Shown here one piece after another: positions 57,170 to 64,000 of a stretch of DNA of 64,000 bases. The notes beneath the pieces are model-generated. The model did no database searches and had not been told where the DNA came from. It saw nothing but the letters and a program-made list of their open reading frames with translations. Numbering within the stretch: the first letter of the stretch is position 1; the number at the start of each line of letters is the position of its first letter. Position numbers and translations under genes: made by a program. This DNA is from VRUE01 sp963716245 (GTDB lineage Bacteria > Actinomycetota > Thermoleophilia > Solirubrobacterales > 70-9), in assembly GCA_963716245.1 (NCBI GenBank), contig OY970300.1, positions 186,001 through 250,000 of the forward strand. Direction: 5' to 3'.

Positions 57170-58681
57170 TCAGGTCGCGTTGGCCTCCGCCGTAGCGTCC
57201 GCCACCTTCTGCCGCCGCCGTGACCGCTCGGCTGCCGCACGTATCCGGCGCCGACGTTGAGCTTCCCGCTGTGGCGCCGCCCGCGTGTCAGGCTCAAACG
57301 GACTCGCCTCCACCACCGCACGAGCACGCCGCCCCTCGGCAGCGATGTCGATCGGCGGCTGCCCGTGGTAGCGACCGATCATGTGTGCGTAGTAGCGCTG
57401 CAAGGTCCGGATGTCATGCCCGGCCCATTGAGCTAGCGGATGCAGATTCATTCCATGCGGCCCGACGACCAGCGTTGAATGCAGCGCCATCGAGATCGCC
57501 GTATGCCGACAGTCGTAGAAGGTCATCGCCCCCAAGCCCGGAGGCGCATCCGGTGCCTGTGCCGCGATGGTGCGAGCCGGGCGCCAAACCCTGGCGGTCC
57601 AGCGGACATAGTCGTTCTTGCTCATTGCAAGGGGAACGAAACCCCTTTCCTTGGACGGCAGCCAAACGGGTCCATCGGCATCGAGCACCTGGAAGACCAA
57701 GCCGTTGCCGGGCTGCGGGCCAAAGCGCTCCTCGAGCGCTTCGCGGTAGACGAGAAGCCGATCCCAGGCGTTCGCAAGAAGCAGGGCGACATGCGCGCCC
57801 GTCTTCAAGCCCGAGATCGCCTCAAGTTCGTCGTCGATGCTCGTCTGTTGCAACTCGACGGTCCCAATGCCCGTGTCGGTGAGAGGCTCGAACAGGTCAT
57901 CCCAGGTGACCGACTGGCGCCATTCGGACGGTCGAGAAGCGACCGTGTAGCCCAGCGCGGCGACGAACGCAGCATCGCGAAGCGGCAGCAGATCATCGCG
58001 GGCTGGACGCTTCAAGACCGCCTCGATGATTCGCTCTAGTCCGATCGCATCGGCCGCGTAGGCAAGGCGCGTTTTCTTCTGCTTGGGAAGCTCGAACAAG
58101 CCGGATAGCTCAATCGTCAAGGCGTTCGGATGCCGGCGGCGATACCACCGCAGCACCGCCCGCATCCACTTCAGGACCTCACGGCGCTTCGACGGCTTCA
58201 TGCCTTCCTTCCGCAACGCATCCTGGAAGCGCGTGAGAATCGATGGGTCCTGAGAGAGTCGGTCGACTCGTACCCGTGCGATTGACCTCGGCGCGATCTC
58301 CCTGTCCCAGAGTCGAACTACTCGTTCGGCGGTTTCCTCTTGGATTTCGGCTCCACGGTTGACCACCCACTCGCGGAAAACTTCTTCGATCGTCATCGCG
58401 GCGGCCGTGTCCTGCCTCGCGACCGATCCGTCTACCCTGACGGCTTCTTTGGCCCCGGAGAGAAAGATGCTTGCGGCCTCCAGGGCGCGATCCAGAGAGC
58501 CATGCTTCCGGGCCGAGAACGACTTGCTCGGTTGACGCGGGACTCCATCCTCGTCCTCCTCGCGCCAACGGACCTTGAAGCTGACGATCTCGCCGTTGTC
58601 CTTGCGGGCGCAGGCGAAGACATCTGACGGCAGCTCGTTGCCATGGTGATCGAGGTTGGTCTCGCGTATCGCAAGGGCCAT
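57170..58681 (-). CDS. int: Tyrosine-family site-specific integrase
   Basis: 503 residues. The N-terminal SAM-like core-binding domain is followed by a catalytic domain: Arg in VASRPSEWR (about 247), the box-II region YDCRHTAISM (about 391, where the canonical H-x-x-R is read as Y-D-C-R-H), AQWAGHDIRTLQRYYAHM with the nucleophile Tyr (about 430), and a basic tail. It lies 131 bp from the right core, as expected for an integrase acting on tRNA-Arg(CCT). The arm-type repeats directly precede its start codon, so it may be autoregulated. Confidence 0.94.
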   Translation of the reverse strand: MALAIRETNLDHHGNELPSDVFACARKDNGEIVSFKVRWREEDEDGVPRQPSKSFSARKHGSLDRALEAASIFLSGAKEAVRVDGSVARQDTAAAMTIEEVFREWVVNRGAEIQEETAERVVRLWDREIAPRSIARVRVDRLSQDPSILTRFQDALRKEGMKPSKRREVLKWMRAVLRWYRRRHPNALTIELSGLFELPKQKKTRLAYAADAIGLERIIEAVLKRPARDDLLPLRDAAFVAALGYTVASRPSEWRQSVTWDDLFEPLTDTGIGTVELQQTSIDDELEAISGLKTGAHVALLLANAWDRLLVYREALEERFGPQPGNGLVFQVLDADGPVWLPSKERGFVPLAMSKNDYVRWTARVWRPARTIAAQAPDAPPGLGAMTFYDCRHTAISMALHSTLVVGPHGMNLHPLAQWAGHDIRTLQRYYAHMIGRYHGQPPIDIAAEGRRARAVVEASPFEPDTRAAPQREAQRRRRIRAAAERSRRRQKVADATAEANAT

Positions 58682-58682
58682 C

Positions 58683-58704
58683 TGTTCCTACCTTTGTTCC
58701 TACC
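58683..58704. repeat. Right arm-type double repeat
   Basis: Same 22-bp block as 11721-11742 (TGTTCCTACC, TT, TGTTCCTACC), directly upstream of the integrase start codon and about 108 bp inside the right core. It could bind integrase or Xis and affect int transcription. Confidence 0.75.
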
Positions 58705-58811
58705 TGTCCATCGCGGACCGGCCTTGCATCGGTCTGGCGAAGACCAGTTTTGGCTTGCCAGGCGGCTTTCGAGGAATGATTAACTCGCCCTCGACAGCTC
58801 TGTGGATGGTC

Positions 58812-58825
58812 CCTTAGGAGGGAGT
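58812..58825. other. Right attachment-site core
   Basis: CCTTAGGAGGGAGT, identical to the left core. To its right the minus-strand tRNA-Arg continues with anticodon stem, D arm and acceptor. Confidence 0.9.
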
Positions 58826-58852
58826 CGCTCTATCCGGCTGAGCTATCGGGGC
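58812..58852 (-). pseudogene. 5' half of split tRNA-Arg(CCT)
   Basis: Minus strand: acceptor GCCCCGA, TA, D arm GCTC-AGCCGGATA-GAGC, anticodon stem ACTCC and loop CTCCTAA, ending at the core. Pairs perfectly with the 3' half at 11574-11620. No T arm follows inside the element. Confidence 0.9.
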
Positions 58853-59008
58853 CGGATGGCTCTCATCGTAGAGCTAATGGCCAGCTCCATCGAGGTCCTC
58901 CAAGTCGGCCTGATCGCGGGTTTTGCCGGCCGCGTTCTTCATTGCCTTCAAGTCCTCGACCGAACAGATCTATGAGCCGCCGGAGGAGCTGGTCAAAGGC
59001 GACCTCGG

Positions 59009-59188
59009 TCAATGCCGGGCCGCGCCAGCGAATCGCATCAACTTGTGGCTGAGGGCGATTCCCTCGGCCAGACAGATGCTCATGGGGCGCCGCGCGTCTT
59101 CCTGCAATCGGCGCAGGCGGACCTTCTCTGCATCCTCAGCCGCCCTTCCTGTGTCGTTGCTTGCGTGCTGGGTCGAAGCCATGTGCAT
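59009..59188 (-). CDS. Small 59-residue helical protein
   Basis: ATG 59188 (a second ATG at 59182). The sequence starts MHMASTQHASNDTGRAAEDAEK and continues VRLRRLQEDARRPMSICLAEGIALSHKLMRFAGAARH. The charged helix, P-M-S-x-C-L-A-E-G-I-A-L-S-H linker and terminal F-x-G-A-A-R look like a conserved small actinobacterial family. It is a better candidate than the plus-strand frames over the same DNA. Function unknown. Confidence 0.5.
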   Translation of the reverse strand: MHMASTQHASNDTGRAAEDAEKVRLRRLQEDARRPMSICLAEGIALSHKLMRFAGAARH

Positions 59189-59229
59189 ACGGTAGTCGAG
59201 CTCCCGTCGGCGAATAGGGTCGGCTTAGC

Positions 59230-59598
59230 ATGGGACTGATCACCGGACGGCTGCGGAGGCGGGCGGCGGGGCATTTCGCCGGGCTGACGTTGCTGCGGGA
59301 GGACGAGGCGAACAGCTTCGGGGTGGAGTCGGCCGGCCGGTGGCAGGTGCGGGGGAACGGGAACCTGGCGCTGACGAAGCACGAGCTGCTGTTCGCGCAG
59401 TGGGTGCCGAATCGATTGGTCCGGATACCGCGCGACTCGATCGTCGAGGTGACGACGGTGAGGTCGCATCTCGGCAAGACGATCGGGCGAAAGCTGCTGA
59501 AGGTGGTTTGGACGACCGATCTGGGCGGTCAGGACTCGATCGCACTCTGGGTCGAGGACCTAGACGGCTGGCTCGAGGCGCTGCGGACGGACACATAG
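59230..59598 (+). CDS. Small PH/GRAM-like hypothetical protein
   Basis: 122 residues with a beta-rich pattern typical of GRAM or bacterial PH-like folds: GNGNLALTKHELLFAQWVPNRLVRIPRDSIVEVTTVRSHLGK...LKVVWTTDLGGQDSIALWVEDLDGWLEAL. No catalytic residues. It precedes yceH by 10 nt and may be co-transcribed. Confidence 0.65.
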   Translation: MGLITGRLRRRAAGHFAGLTLLREDEANSFGVESAGRWQVRGNGNLALTKHELLFAQWVPNRLVRIPRDSIVEVTTVRSHLGKTIGRKLLKVVWTTDLGGQDSIALWVEDLDGWLEALRTDT

Positions 59599-59608
59599 CA
59601 TTGCCGCG

Positions 59609-60277
59609 ATGGAGCCCGATGCCGTCGAGATCCGGGTGCTCGGCTGCCTGCTGGAGAAGCAGCGGACCACGCCGGACGCCTATCCGCTCTCGCTGAACGC
59701 GCTGCGGCTGGCCTGCAACCAGGCGACGAACCGGGACCCCGTCGTCGACTACGACGAGGCGACCGTGGTCGAGGCGCTTCGCCGGCTCGCGCTTCGCGGC
59801 TGGACGCGGCTTGCCAGCGGTGCGGGCAGCCGCCCTCGCAAGTACCGGCACCTGGTCAACGAGGCCTTGAACTTGGACGACGCTCAGCTCTCGCTGCTTG
59901 CCGTGTTGATGCTGCGCGGCCCCCAGACCCCGGGCGAGCTGAAGCAGCGGACCGAGCGGCTGCACGGATTTCCCAACCTGGCGGCCGTGCACGAGACGCT
60001 CGAGCGGCTGGTCGAGGCCGGTCGTGTCGAACGGCTGGGAAGGCGGCCCGGGCAGAAGGAGGAGCGCTACGCCCAGCTGCTCGGAGGAGCAGGCGAGGGA
60101 TCGGCGCCGGGGGAGGTGCTTTCCACGACGGTCGCTGGAGAGGAGGAATCACCCGCCGGTTCGGACCAGCAGGCAACCGCAGGCGAGGCTTCCTCCGACC
60201 GCCTCGATCGTCTCGAACGCGAGCTGGCCGAGCTGCGAGAGCAGGTGCGCCGGCTCAGCGAAGCGCTCGATGCGTGA
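59609..60277 (+). CDS. YceH/DUF480 family protein
   Basis: 222 residues. Two winged-helix-like units in the UPF0502 pattern: EIRVLGCLLEKQRTTPDAYPLSLNALRLACNQATNRDPVVDYDEATV, and LLAVLMLRGPQTPGELKQRTERLHGFPNLAAVHETLERLVEAG. A Ser/Glu/Gly linker and a C-terminal coiled coil (DRLDRLERELAELREQVRRLSEAL) follow. The family function is not defined. Confidence 0.88.
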   Translation: MEPDAVEIRVLGCLLEKQRTTPDAYPLSLNALRLACNQATNRDPVVDYDEATVVEALRRLALRGWTRLASGAGSRPRKYRHLVNEALNLDDAQLSLLAVLMLRGPQTPGELKQRTERLHGFPNLAAVHETLERLVEAGRVERLGRRPGQKEERYAQLLGGAGEGSAPGEVLSTTVAGEEESPAGSDQQATAGEASSDRLDRLERELAELREQVRRLSEALDA

Positions 60278-60295
60278 GCTGACTGCCGCCCGGCC

Positions 60296-60583
60296 CTACC
60301 CGGTGAAGCGCTCCCAAGCGGCGGAGACGCTGAAGGCGACGACGATGAGAACGACGATCAGGGCCGCGACCAGGAATACCCGTCGAACCGCGAGCTGCCA
60401 TTTGACTTCGCGGGATCTCAACTGCACCACCTCGTCGTAACGGTCGGCTCCGTCTCCGGACGGCGCGCTGTCGGGATACAGGCGCCGGAGCGCTTCTTCG
60501 TGCTCGTCGAGTACCTCGAAGGGATCCGTGGACGGAGGCCGCCCTCGCCAGGCGACCGCGATCAGATCCCAGAGGCGCGCCAC
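60296..60583 (-). CDS. Small C-terminally anchored membrane protein
   Basis: 95 residues from GTG 60583. A soluble N-terminal part (LDEHEEALRRLYPDSAPSG) and one C-terminal TM helix (VFLVAALIVVLIVVAFSVSAAW). It starts 1 nt after the stop of the winged-helix gene at 60585, so both form a two-gene unit, perhaps a regulator and its membrane partner. Confidence 0.6.
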   Translation of the reverse strand: MARLWDLIAVAWRGRPPSTDPFEVLDEHEEALRRLYPDSAPSGDGADRYDEVVQLRSREVKWQLAVRRVFLVAALIVVLIVVAFSVSAAWERFTG

Positions 60584-60584
60584 C

Positions 60585-60917
60585 TCACCGTCTCCACTCT
60601 TCGTACAGCTCCACGCATACCTGCCAGAAGGGGCTTTTCTTGCGCACGTACCAGCGCTTCATGTCTCCCATCGGGGGCACCTCCGAGAGAAGGCCTACTT
60701 CGGCGAGCGCCAGCAACTGAGCCCTCACGCGGCTGTTGAGCAAGTCGATCTGCGCAGCCAGATCCGTGGCATTGACGAGCTCGTCTGCGCTCGCGGCCAC
60801 TGCGACCGCCACCTCCAGCCTGTCTTTATTGCCAAACAGCGTCTTCGAGCGAGCGCGAAGGCGCTCACGCGCTTTGGCAGAGAGGAGGCCGGGATGCGGG
60901 ACGGCGGATGCGTTCAC
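60585..60917 (-). CDS. Small winged-helix DNA-binding protein
   Basis: 110 residues. The pattern KDRLEVAVAVAASADELVNATDLAAQIDLLNSRVRAQLLALAEVGLLSEVP is that of a MarR/ArsR-like winged helix, with RWYVRKKSPFWQVCVELYEEW as the C-terminal helix. It precedes a small membrane protein gene. The upstream 60918-60970 is AT-rich and may hold its promoter. Target unknown. Confidence 0.65.
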   Translation of the reverse strand: MNASAVPHPGLLSAKARERLRARSKTLFGNKDRLEVAVAVAASADELVNATDLAAQIDLLNSRVRAQLLALAEVGLLSEVPPMGDMKRWYVRKKSPFWQVCVELYEEWRR

Positions 60918-61002
60918 CAGAGCGGGAAAGCATAAAGTCTTTTATGGAAAACGCAAAACAGAAAAGGATTTCAGCTACCTCGGATGGAAATAGAACGGTT
61001 GC

Positions 61003-61626
61003 TCAGGCGTAGAGGCTCTCGGAGGCGAGCTCGTCGGCTCGGCGGCTCCAGAGCTTGACCTGCATGAAGACGTCGTCGCCGTAGGCCTCCAGCGCGTCGA
61101 GGGCGACGAGGGTGAAGCGTTCGTCGGAGATCGCTTCCTGGTCGACGGTCTCGTGGTCCAGCTCGGCGGTGGCGGCGACGGCGCCGCGGACCAGCGGGCG
61201 TCCCCAGACGAGGGTGACCTTGCCCGCGCGGCCGTTCTCGCCGCGCCAGCGGCCGATCACGTCGTCGTTGAGGTCGATGCGCCAGTCCGGGTTGTCCTCG
61301 GCGAGCACGTCGGTGAAGTCCGCGGTCGCGCGGAAGTCGGCCGGCTCGCCGCCTTCCGGCAGCACGTAGGAGACGTGGCCGAACAGCTCCAAGGCGCCGG
61401 AGGAGCGAGCCCGGGCCGTGCACGGCACCCACACGCGGCCGCCCCAGGCACGCTCGGGGAACCACTCGAACTCGGCCGGGACCTCGGTTCCCTCGGGCAG
61501 GTCCTCGATTGCCTCGCAGGCCGCGCGGAACTCGCCGGCGAGCCGCTCGGCGAAGCGCCCGTGCGGGATCCCCTCCTGGGTCGAGTCGGCGATGAAGCGG
61601 GGGATCGGACGCGGGTCGGGCGGCAT
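61003..61626 (-). CDS. Hypothetical protein coupled to galT-like gene
   Basis: 207 residues from ATG 61626, overlapping the galT-like stop (ATGA). It has a mixed alpha/beta sequence (EFRAACEAIEDLPEGTEVPAEFEWFPERAWGGRVWVPCTARARSSGALELFGHVSYV; RFTLVALDALEAYGDDVFMQVKLWSRRADELASESLYA). No motif was recognised. Tight coupling suggests a role in the same sugar-phosphate pathway. Confidence 0.65.
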   Translation of the reverse strand: MPPDPRPIPRFIADSTQEGIPHGRFAERLAGEFRAACEAIEDLPEGTEVPAEFEWFPERAWGGRVWVPCTARARSSGALELFGHVSYVLPEGGEPADFRATADFTDVLAEDNPDWRIDLNDDVIGRWRGENGRAGKVTLVWGRPLVRGAVAATAELDHETVDQEAISDERFTLVALDALEAYGDDVFMQVKLWSRRADELASESLYA

Positions 61627-62609
61627 CAGAGGCGCTCGCGCAGGTCCGCCGCCGCCCGCTCGGGCGGCTGGATGTTGATGTCGACCCCCGTGCCGAACTC
61701 GAAGCCCGCCTGGGTGGTGAGGCGCGGCGCGATGTCGATGTGCCAGTGGAACGCCTCGGTCCCCCGGGGGGCGGTGCGGACCCAGAGGTTCAGCTCGGGC
61801 GAGCCGTCGAAGCGCTCGGCGAGCAGGCGCAGCGCGGTGTGGAGCATCGAGGCGCCCCCCGTGTCGTCGGCGAAGCTGGGCGCCGGGGTGCGCGGCAGGA
61901 TCCGCAGCTCGTAGGGCGAGTGCGAGGCCCACGGACAGATCAGCGCCGCCTCGTCGTCGATCGCGACGAGCCGCTCTTTGCGCCGCACCTCCTCGACCAG
62001 GACGTCGGCCAGCAGCCCGCCTCCGGTGGTCTTTTCGGCGTAGGCGCCCGCCCGCTCGCGCTCCCGCGCGACCCCGGCGGGGACGAAGGGCAGCGCGTAG
62101 AGCTGCGCGTGGGTGTGGGGCAGGGAGGCACCCGCACCCGCCCCCTCGTTGACGACCACCTGGACGTAGGCGCGCTCGCCGTGCGCCCGCATGCGCTCCC
62201 GCCAGGTTTCGACCGCGGCGGCGAGCTGCTCCTCGCTCAGCTCCGCCATTGCGGTGGCGTGCTCGGGCGCGTTGACGATCACCTCGTGTCCGCCGACCGC
62301 GGTCCGCGACGCGAACAGCTCCGGGGCGCTGTCGGGACGCGCCGCGCCGTCCCCGTCGCCCAGCGCGGGGTAGAGGTTGGGCACCACCCGCGTCGTCCAG
62401 CCCGGCGTGTCGGGCCCACCGCCGTCCGGCCGCACCGCGTGGACCTCGGGCGGCGTGCGGTCCTCGCGCCCCTCGCAGAACGGACAGCCCTCCGCGCCGG
62501 TGTCGTCGCTCGACGCCGAGCGGAACTGGTGCGGACGATCGGCTCGCCCGGGCGCGAGGATCGTCCGCAGCCCGGTCAGCTGGTCGGTGCGAATCTCCGG
62601 CGCGCTCAA
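61626..62609 (-). CDS. galT: Galactose-1-phosphate uridylyltransferase-like (HIT superfamily)
   Basis: 327 residues from TTG 62609 (TTGA overlap with the slipin gene stop). Pattern IRTDQLTGLRTILAPGRADRPHQF, zinc-site-like CPFCEGREDRTPPE, TRVVPNLYPAL, VNEGAGAGASLPHTHAQLYALP (HxH) and the catalytic-type FHWHIDI. It transfers UMP between UDP-glucose and galactose-1-phosphate, or a related nucleotide-sugar reaction. The longer frame to 62975 is antisense-like. Confidence 0.87.
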   Translation of the reverse strand: MSAPEIRTDQLTGLRTILAPGRADRPHQFRSASSDDTGAEGCPFCEGREDRTPPEVHAVRPDGGGPDTPGWTTRVVPNLYPALGDGDGAARPDSAPELFASRTAVGGHEVIVNAPEHATAMAELSEEQLAAAVETWRERMRAHGERAYVQVVVNEGAGAGASLPHTHAQLYALPFVPAGVARERERAGAYAEKTTGGGLLADVLVEEVRRKERLVAIDDEAALICPWASHSPYELRILPRTPAPSFADDTGGASMLHTALRLLAERFDGSPELNLWVRTAPRGTEAFHWHIDIAPRLTTQAGFEFGTGVDINIQPPERAAADLRERL

Positions 62610-63430
62610 CTCGGCGACGGGGGCGTCGGCCGCTCGGCCCCGCCGTCCGAGGACCGCTCGGAGCCCTGCGCCCGACCGCCGCCCTGGAGGAACGGCTCCA
62701 ACACGTCGAGCGGCAGCGGGAAGACGACCGTCGTGTTCTGGTTGCTGCCGATCTCGAGCAGCGTCTGCAGGTAGCGCAGCTGCAGCGAGGCGGGGTTGGT
62801 GCTGATGATGTCGGCCGCGTCGGTGAGCTTCTGCGCCGCCTGGTACTCGCCCTCGGAGTTGATGATCTTGGCGCGGCGCTCGCGCTCGGCCTCGGCTTGG
62901 CGCGCCATCGCCCGCTGCATCTGTTCCGGGATCTCGACGTCCTTGATCTCGACCGCGGTGACCTTCACGCCCCATGGCTCGGTCGACTCGTCGATGATCT
63001 TCTGAAGCTCTTCGTTGAGCCGCTCGCGCTCGGCCAGCAGCTGGTCCAGTTCGGCCTTGCCGAGCACCGAGCGCAGCGCCGTCTGGGCGATCTGCGAGGT
63101 GGCGACCAGGTAGTTCTCGACCTCGACGATCGAGCGGTTGGCGTCGACCACGCGGAAGTACGCGACCGCGTTGACGCTGGAGGGCACGTTGTCGCGGGTG
63201 ATCACCTCCTGGGGCGGGATGTTGAGCGTGACCGTGCGCAGGTCGACCCGTTCCATCCGGTCGATCAGCGGGATCAGCAGGATCAGGCCGGGTCCCTTGG
63301 TCGCGATCAGCCGGCCGAGCCGGAAGATCACCCCCCGCTCGTACTCGCGCAGCACGCGCACCGAGGTGCCCAGGGCGATCAGGACGAAGAACCCGAGGAC
63401 CAGAAAGACGACGATCGCTGCTTCCATCAA
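62606..63430 (-). CDS. Slipin/stomatin-type SPFH membrane protein
   Basis: 274 residues. N-terminal hydrophobic hairpin (AIVVFLVLGFFVLIALGTSV), SPFH domain (REYERGVIFRLGRLIATKGPGLILLIPLIDRMERVDLRTVTLNIPPQEVITRDNV), a charged helix (AMARQAEAERERRAKIINSEGEYQAAQKL) and the end of the domain. It forms detergent-resistant membrane rings, usually with an NfeD partner, which precedes it in the operon with a 4-nt overlap. Confidence 0.93.
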   Translation of the reverse strand: MMEAAIVVFLVLGFFVLIALGTSVRVLREYERGVIFRLGRLIATKGPGLILLIPLIDRMERVDLRTVTLNIPPQEVITRDNVPSSVNAVAYFRVVDANRSIVEVENYLVATSQIAQTALRSVLGKAELDQLLAERERLNEELQKIIDESTEPWGVKVTAVEIKDVEIPEQMQRAMARQAEAERERRAKIINSEGEYQAAQKLTDAADIISTNPASLQLRYLQTLLEIGSNQNTTVVFPLPLDVLEPFLQGGGRAQGSERSSDGGAERPTPPSPS

Positions 63431-63909
63431 CCTGCTCCTTCCTCGGCGGGGGCGGGGGTCGGCACGGGGCTCACGATCAGGGTGAGGCCCTCGACCGCCT
63501 CGACGGTGACTCTATCTCCCGGGCGCAGCGGCCCGCCGTCGCCGATTAGGCGCGCCCGCCACAGCGCCCCCTCGATCCACACCTGTCCCTCGGGGTCCAG
63601 CGGCGTGCGGGCCTCGGCGCTGGCCCCGATCAGCTCCTCGGTGCCGGTGCGGACCGGCTCGTCGCGATGGGCGGTGAGGACCTTTTGGCCGACGAAGTAG
63701 GACGTGACCAGCGAGAGGACGCCGAGGGTGATCAGGCCAGGGCCGGCCCAGTCGGCGGCGGCGGAATCGGCGTCGGCGGTCAGGGCGACGATGCCGGCGG
63801 CGACCAGGCCCAGCGCGCCGACCGCGGCGAGGGCGCCGCCCGTCGGCAGCAGCAGCTCGGCCAGCAGCAGGGCGAAGGCGACGAGGGCGACGACGACGAA
63901 GACGTCCAT
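63427..63909 (-). CDS. NfeD-like membrane protein
   Basis: 160 residues. Three or four TM helices (VFVVVALVAFALLLAELLLPTGGALAAVGALGLVAAGIVAL; GLITLGVLSLVTSYFVGQKVL) and a C-terminal OB-fold (LIGASAEARTPLDPEGQVWIEGALWRARLIGDGGPLRPGDRVTVEAVEGLTLIV). It is the short NfeD type without the protease. It pairs with the slipin gene (ATGA overlap). Confidence 0.9.
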   Translation of the reverse strand: MDVFVVVALVAFALLLAELLLPTGGALAAVGALGLVAAGIVALTADADSAAADWAGPGLITLGVLSLVTSYFVGQKVLTAHRDEPVRTGTEELIGASAEARTPLDPEGQVWIEGALWRARLIGDGGPLRPGDRVTVEAVEGLTLIVSPVPTPAPAEEGAG

Positions 63910-63916
63910 GCGTCGA

Positions 63917-64000
63917 TTATCCGCCTTCGCCGCCGCGGCGGAGCGCGTGGCGCTCGACGTCGGCGCGCAGCTCGGCCGCGTCGTCGTAGGGACCCTGTTT
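63917..64000 (-). CDS. Partial C-terminus of an unknown protein
   Basis: The minus strand reads ...GPYDDAAELRADVERHALRRGGEGG and a TAA stop at 63917-63919. It runs off the window edge. The composition is that of a normal coding end, directly upstream of the NfeD-like gene. Family unknown. Confidence 0.55.
   Translation of the reverse strand, partial: KQGPYDDAAELRADVERHALRRGGEGG

Larger units (their letters stand above)
11607..58811. mobile_element. Integrated conjugative element (about 47.2 kb) in tRNA-Arg(CCT)
   Basis: Bounded by the 14-bp direct repeat CCTTAGGAGGGAGT (11607-11620 and 58812-58825) inside the two halves of a tRNA-Arg gene. It encodes a tyrosine integrase and putative excisionase at the right end, a MobF relaxase, a VirD4-like coupling protein, VirB4/6/8/2/1-like transfer proteins, ParB-, SSB-, ArdC- and DprA-like proteins, and secreted cargo. 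No replication initiator or ParA was recognised, which favours an integrative element over a plasmid. Transfer competence is inferred. Confidence 0.92.

Noticed and set aside
58923..59195. 90-codon plus-strand frame near the right junction
   Set aside because: No SD or domain; the opposite strand has a more protein-like 59-codon frame (59009-59188).

Overview
The window is high-GC actinobacterial DNA. Several features point to the class Thermoleophilia (Solirubrobacter/Conexibacter-like): secreted proteins with a YANVVSTLALFVAVSTGGAYA-type N-terminus, Ig-like adhesin-type proteins, RHS proteins, many small ArsR-like winged-helix regulators, and no Streptomyces- or Mycobacterium-specific genes. 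The lineage is inferred from family resemblance only, because no ribosomal RNA gene is present.

Layout. Bases 1-11.57 kb and 58.85-64 kb are ordinary chromosome. The left flank has an OmpR-type response regulator, a FlgM-like small protein, thiL, a UPF0104 flippase-like protein, a GT-C glycosyltransferase, a class A penicillin-binding protein, a short MscS channel, a CPBP protease, an L,D-transpeptidase, an epimerase, pyrE and a TetR effector domain. The right flank has YceH, a galT-like gene, a slipin/NfeD pair and small hypotheticals.

Between them lies a roughly 47.2-kb integrated conjugative element (about 11,607-58,811). It is inserted in the anticodon arm of a tRNA-Arg(CCT) gene on the minus strand. 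The two halves of that tRNA sit at the two ends, share a 14-bp core, and rejoin on paper into a perfect 74-nt cloverleaf. The insertion destroys the gene, but the element carries its own complete tRNA-Arg(CCT) at 13,715-13,788. The tyrosine integrase lies at the right end. Identical 22-bp double repeats (putative arm-type sites) lie about 100 bp inside each core.

Element modules, left to right: (i) two hypothetical genes, tRNA-Arg and a PAT-like acetyltransferase; (ii) a maintenance/establishment block on the plus strand (ParB-like, DprA-like, ArdC-like antirestriction, SSB and small proteins), four genes of which share a two-hairpin leader; (iii) a putative oriT and a MobF relaxase-helicase; (iv) a regulatory knot with an in-frame tandem duplication of a winged-helix regulator, a third such regulator, and two clusters of CCTGRCGCCAGG-like palindromes; (v) secreted cargo, including a 1972-residue signal peptide-RHS-NHL propeller-trypsin-like protease chimera with a coupled small secreted protein; (vi) a tightly overlapping minus-strand type IV secretion operon (pilin-like, VirB8-like, VirB6-like, SCO6880-like, VirB4-like ATPase, VirD4-like coupling protein); (vii) a second secreted block (a 1247-residue RHS protein, a LysM protein, Ig-like proteins and a membrane-tethered ECF sigma factor); (viii) a lytic transglycosylase-M15 peptidase fusion, an excisionase-like HTH protein and the integrase.

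The most unusual items are the tRNA split-and-replace arrangement, the recurrent structured leader, the duplicated regulator whose two copies differ mainly in the recognition helix, and the chimeric surface protease with its coupled partner.
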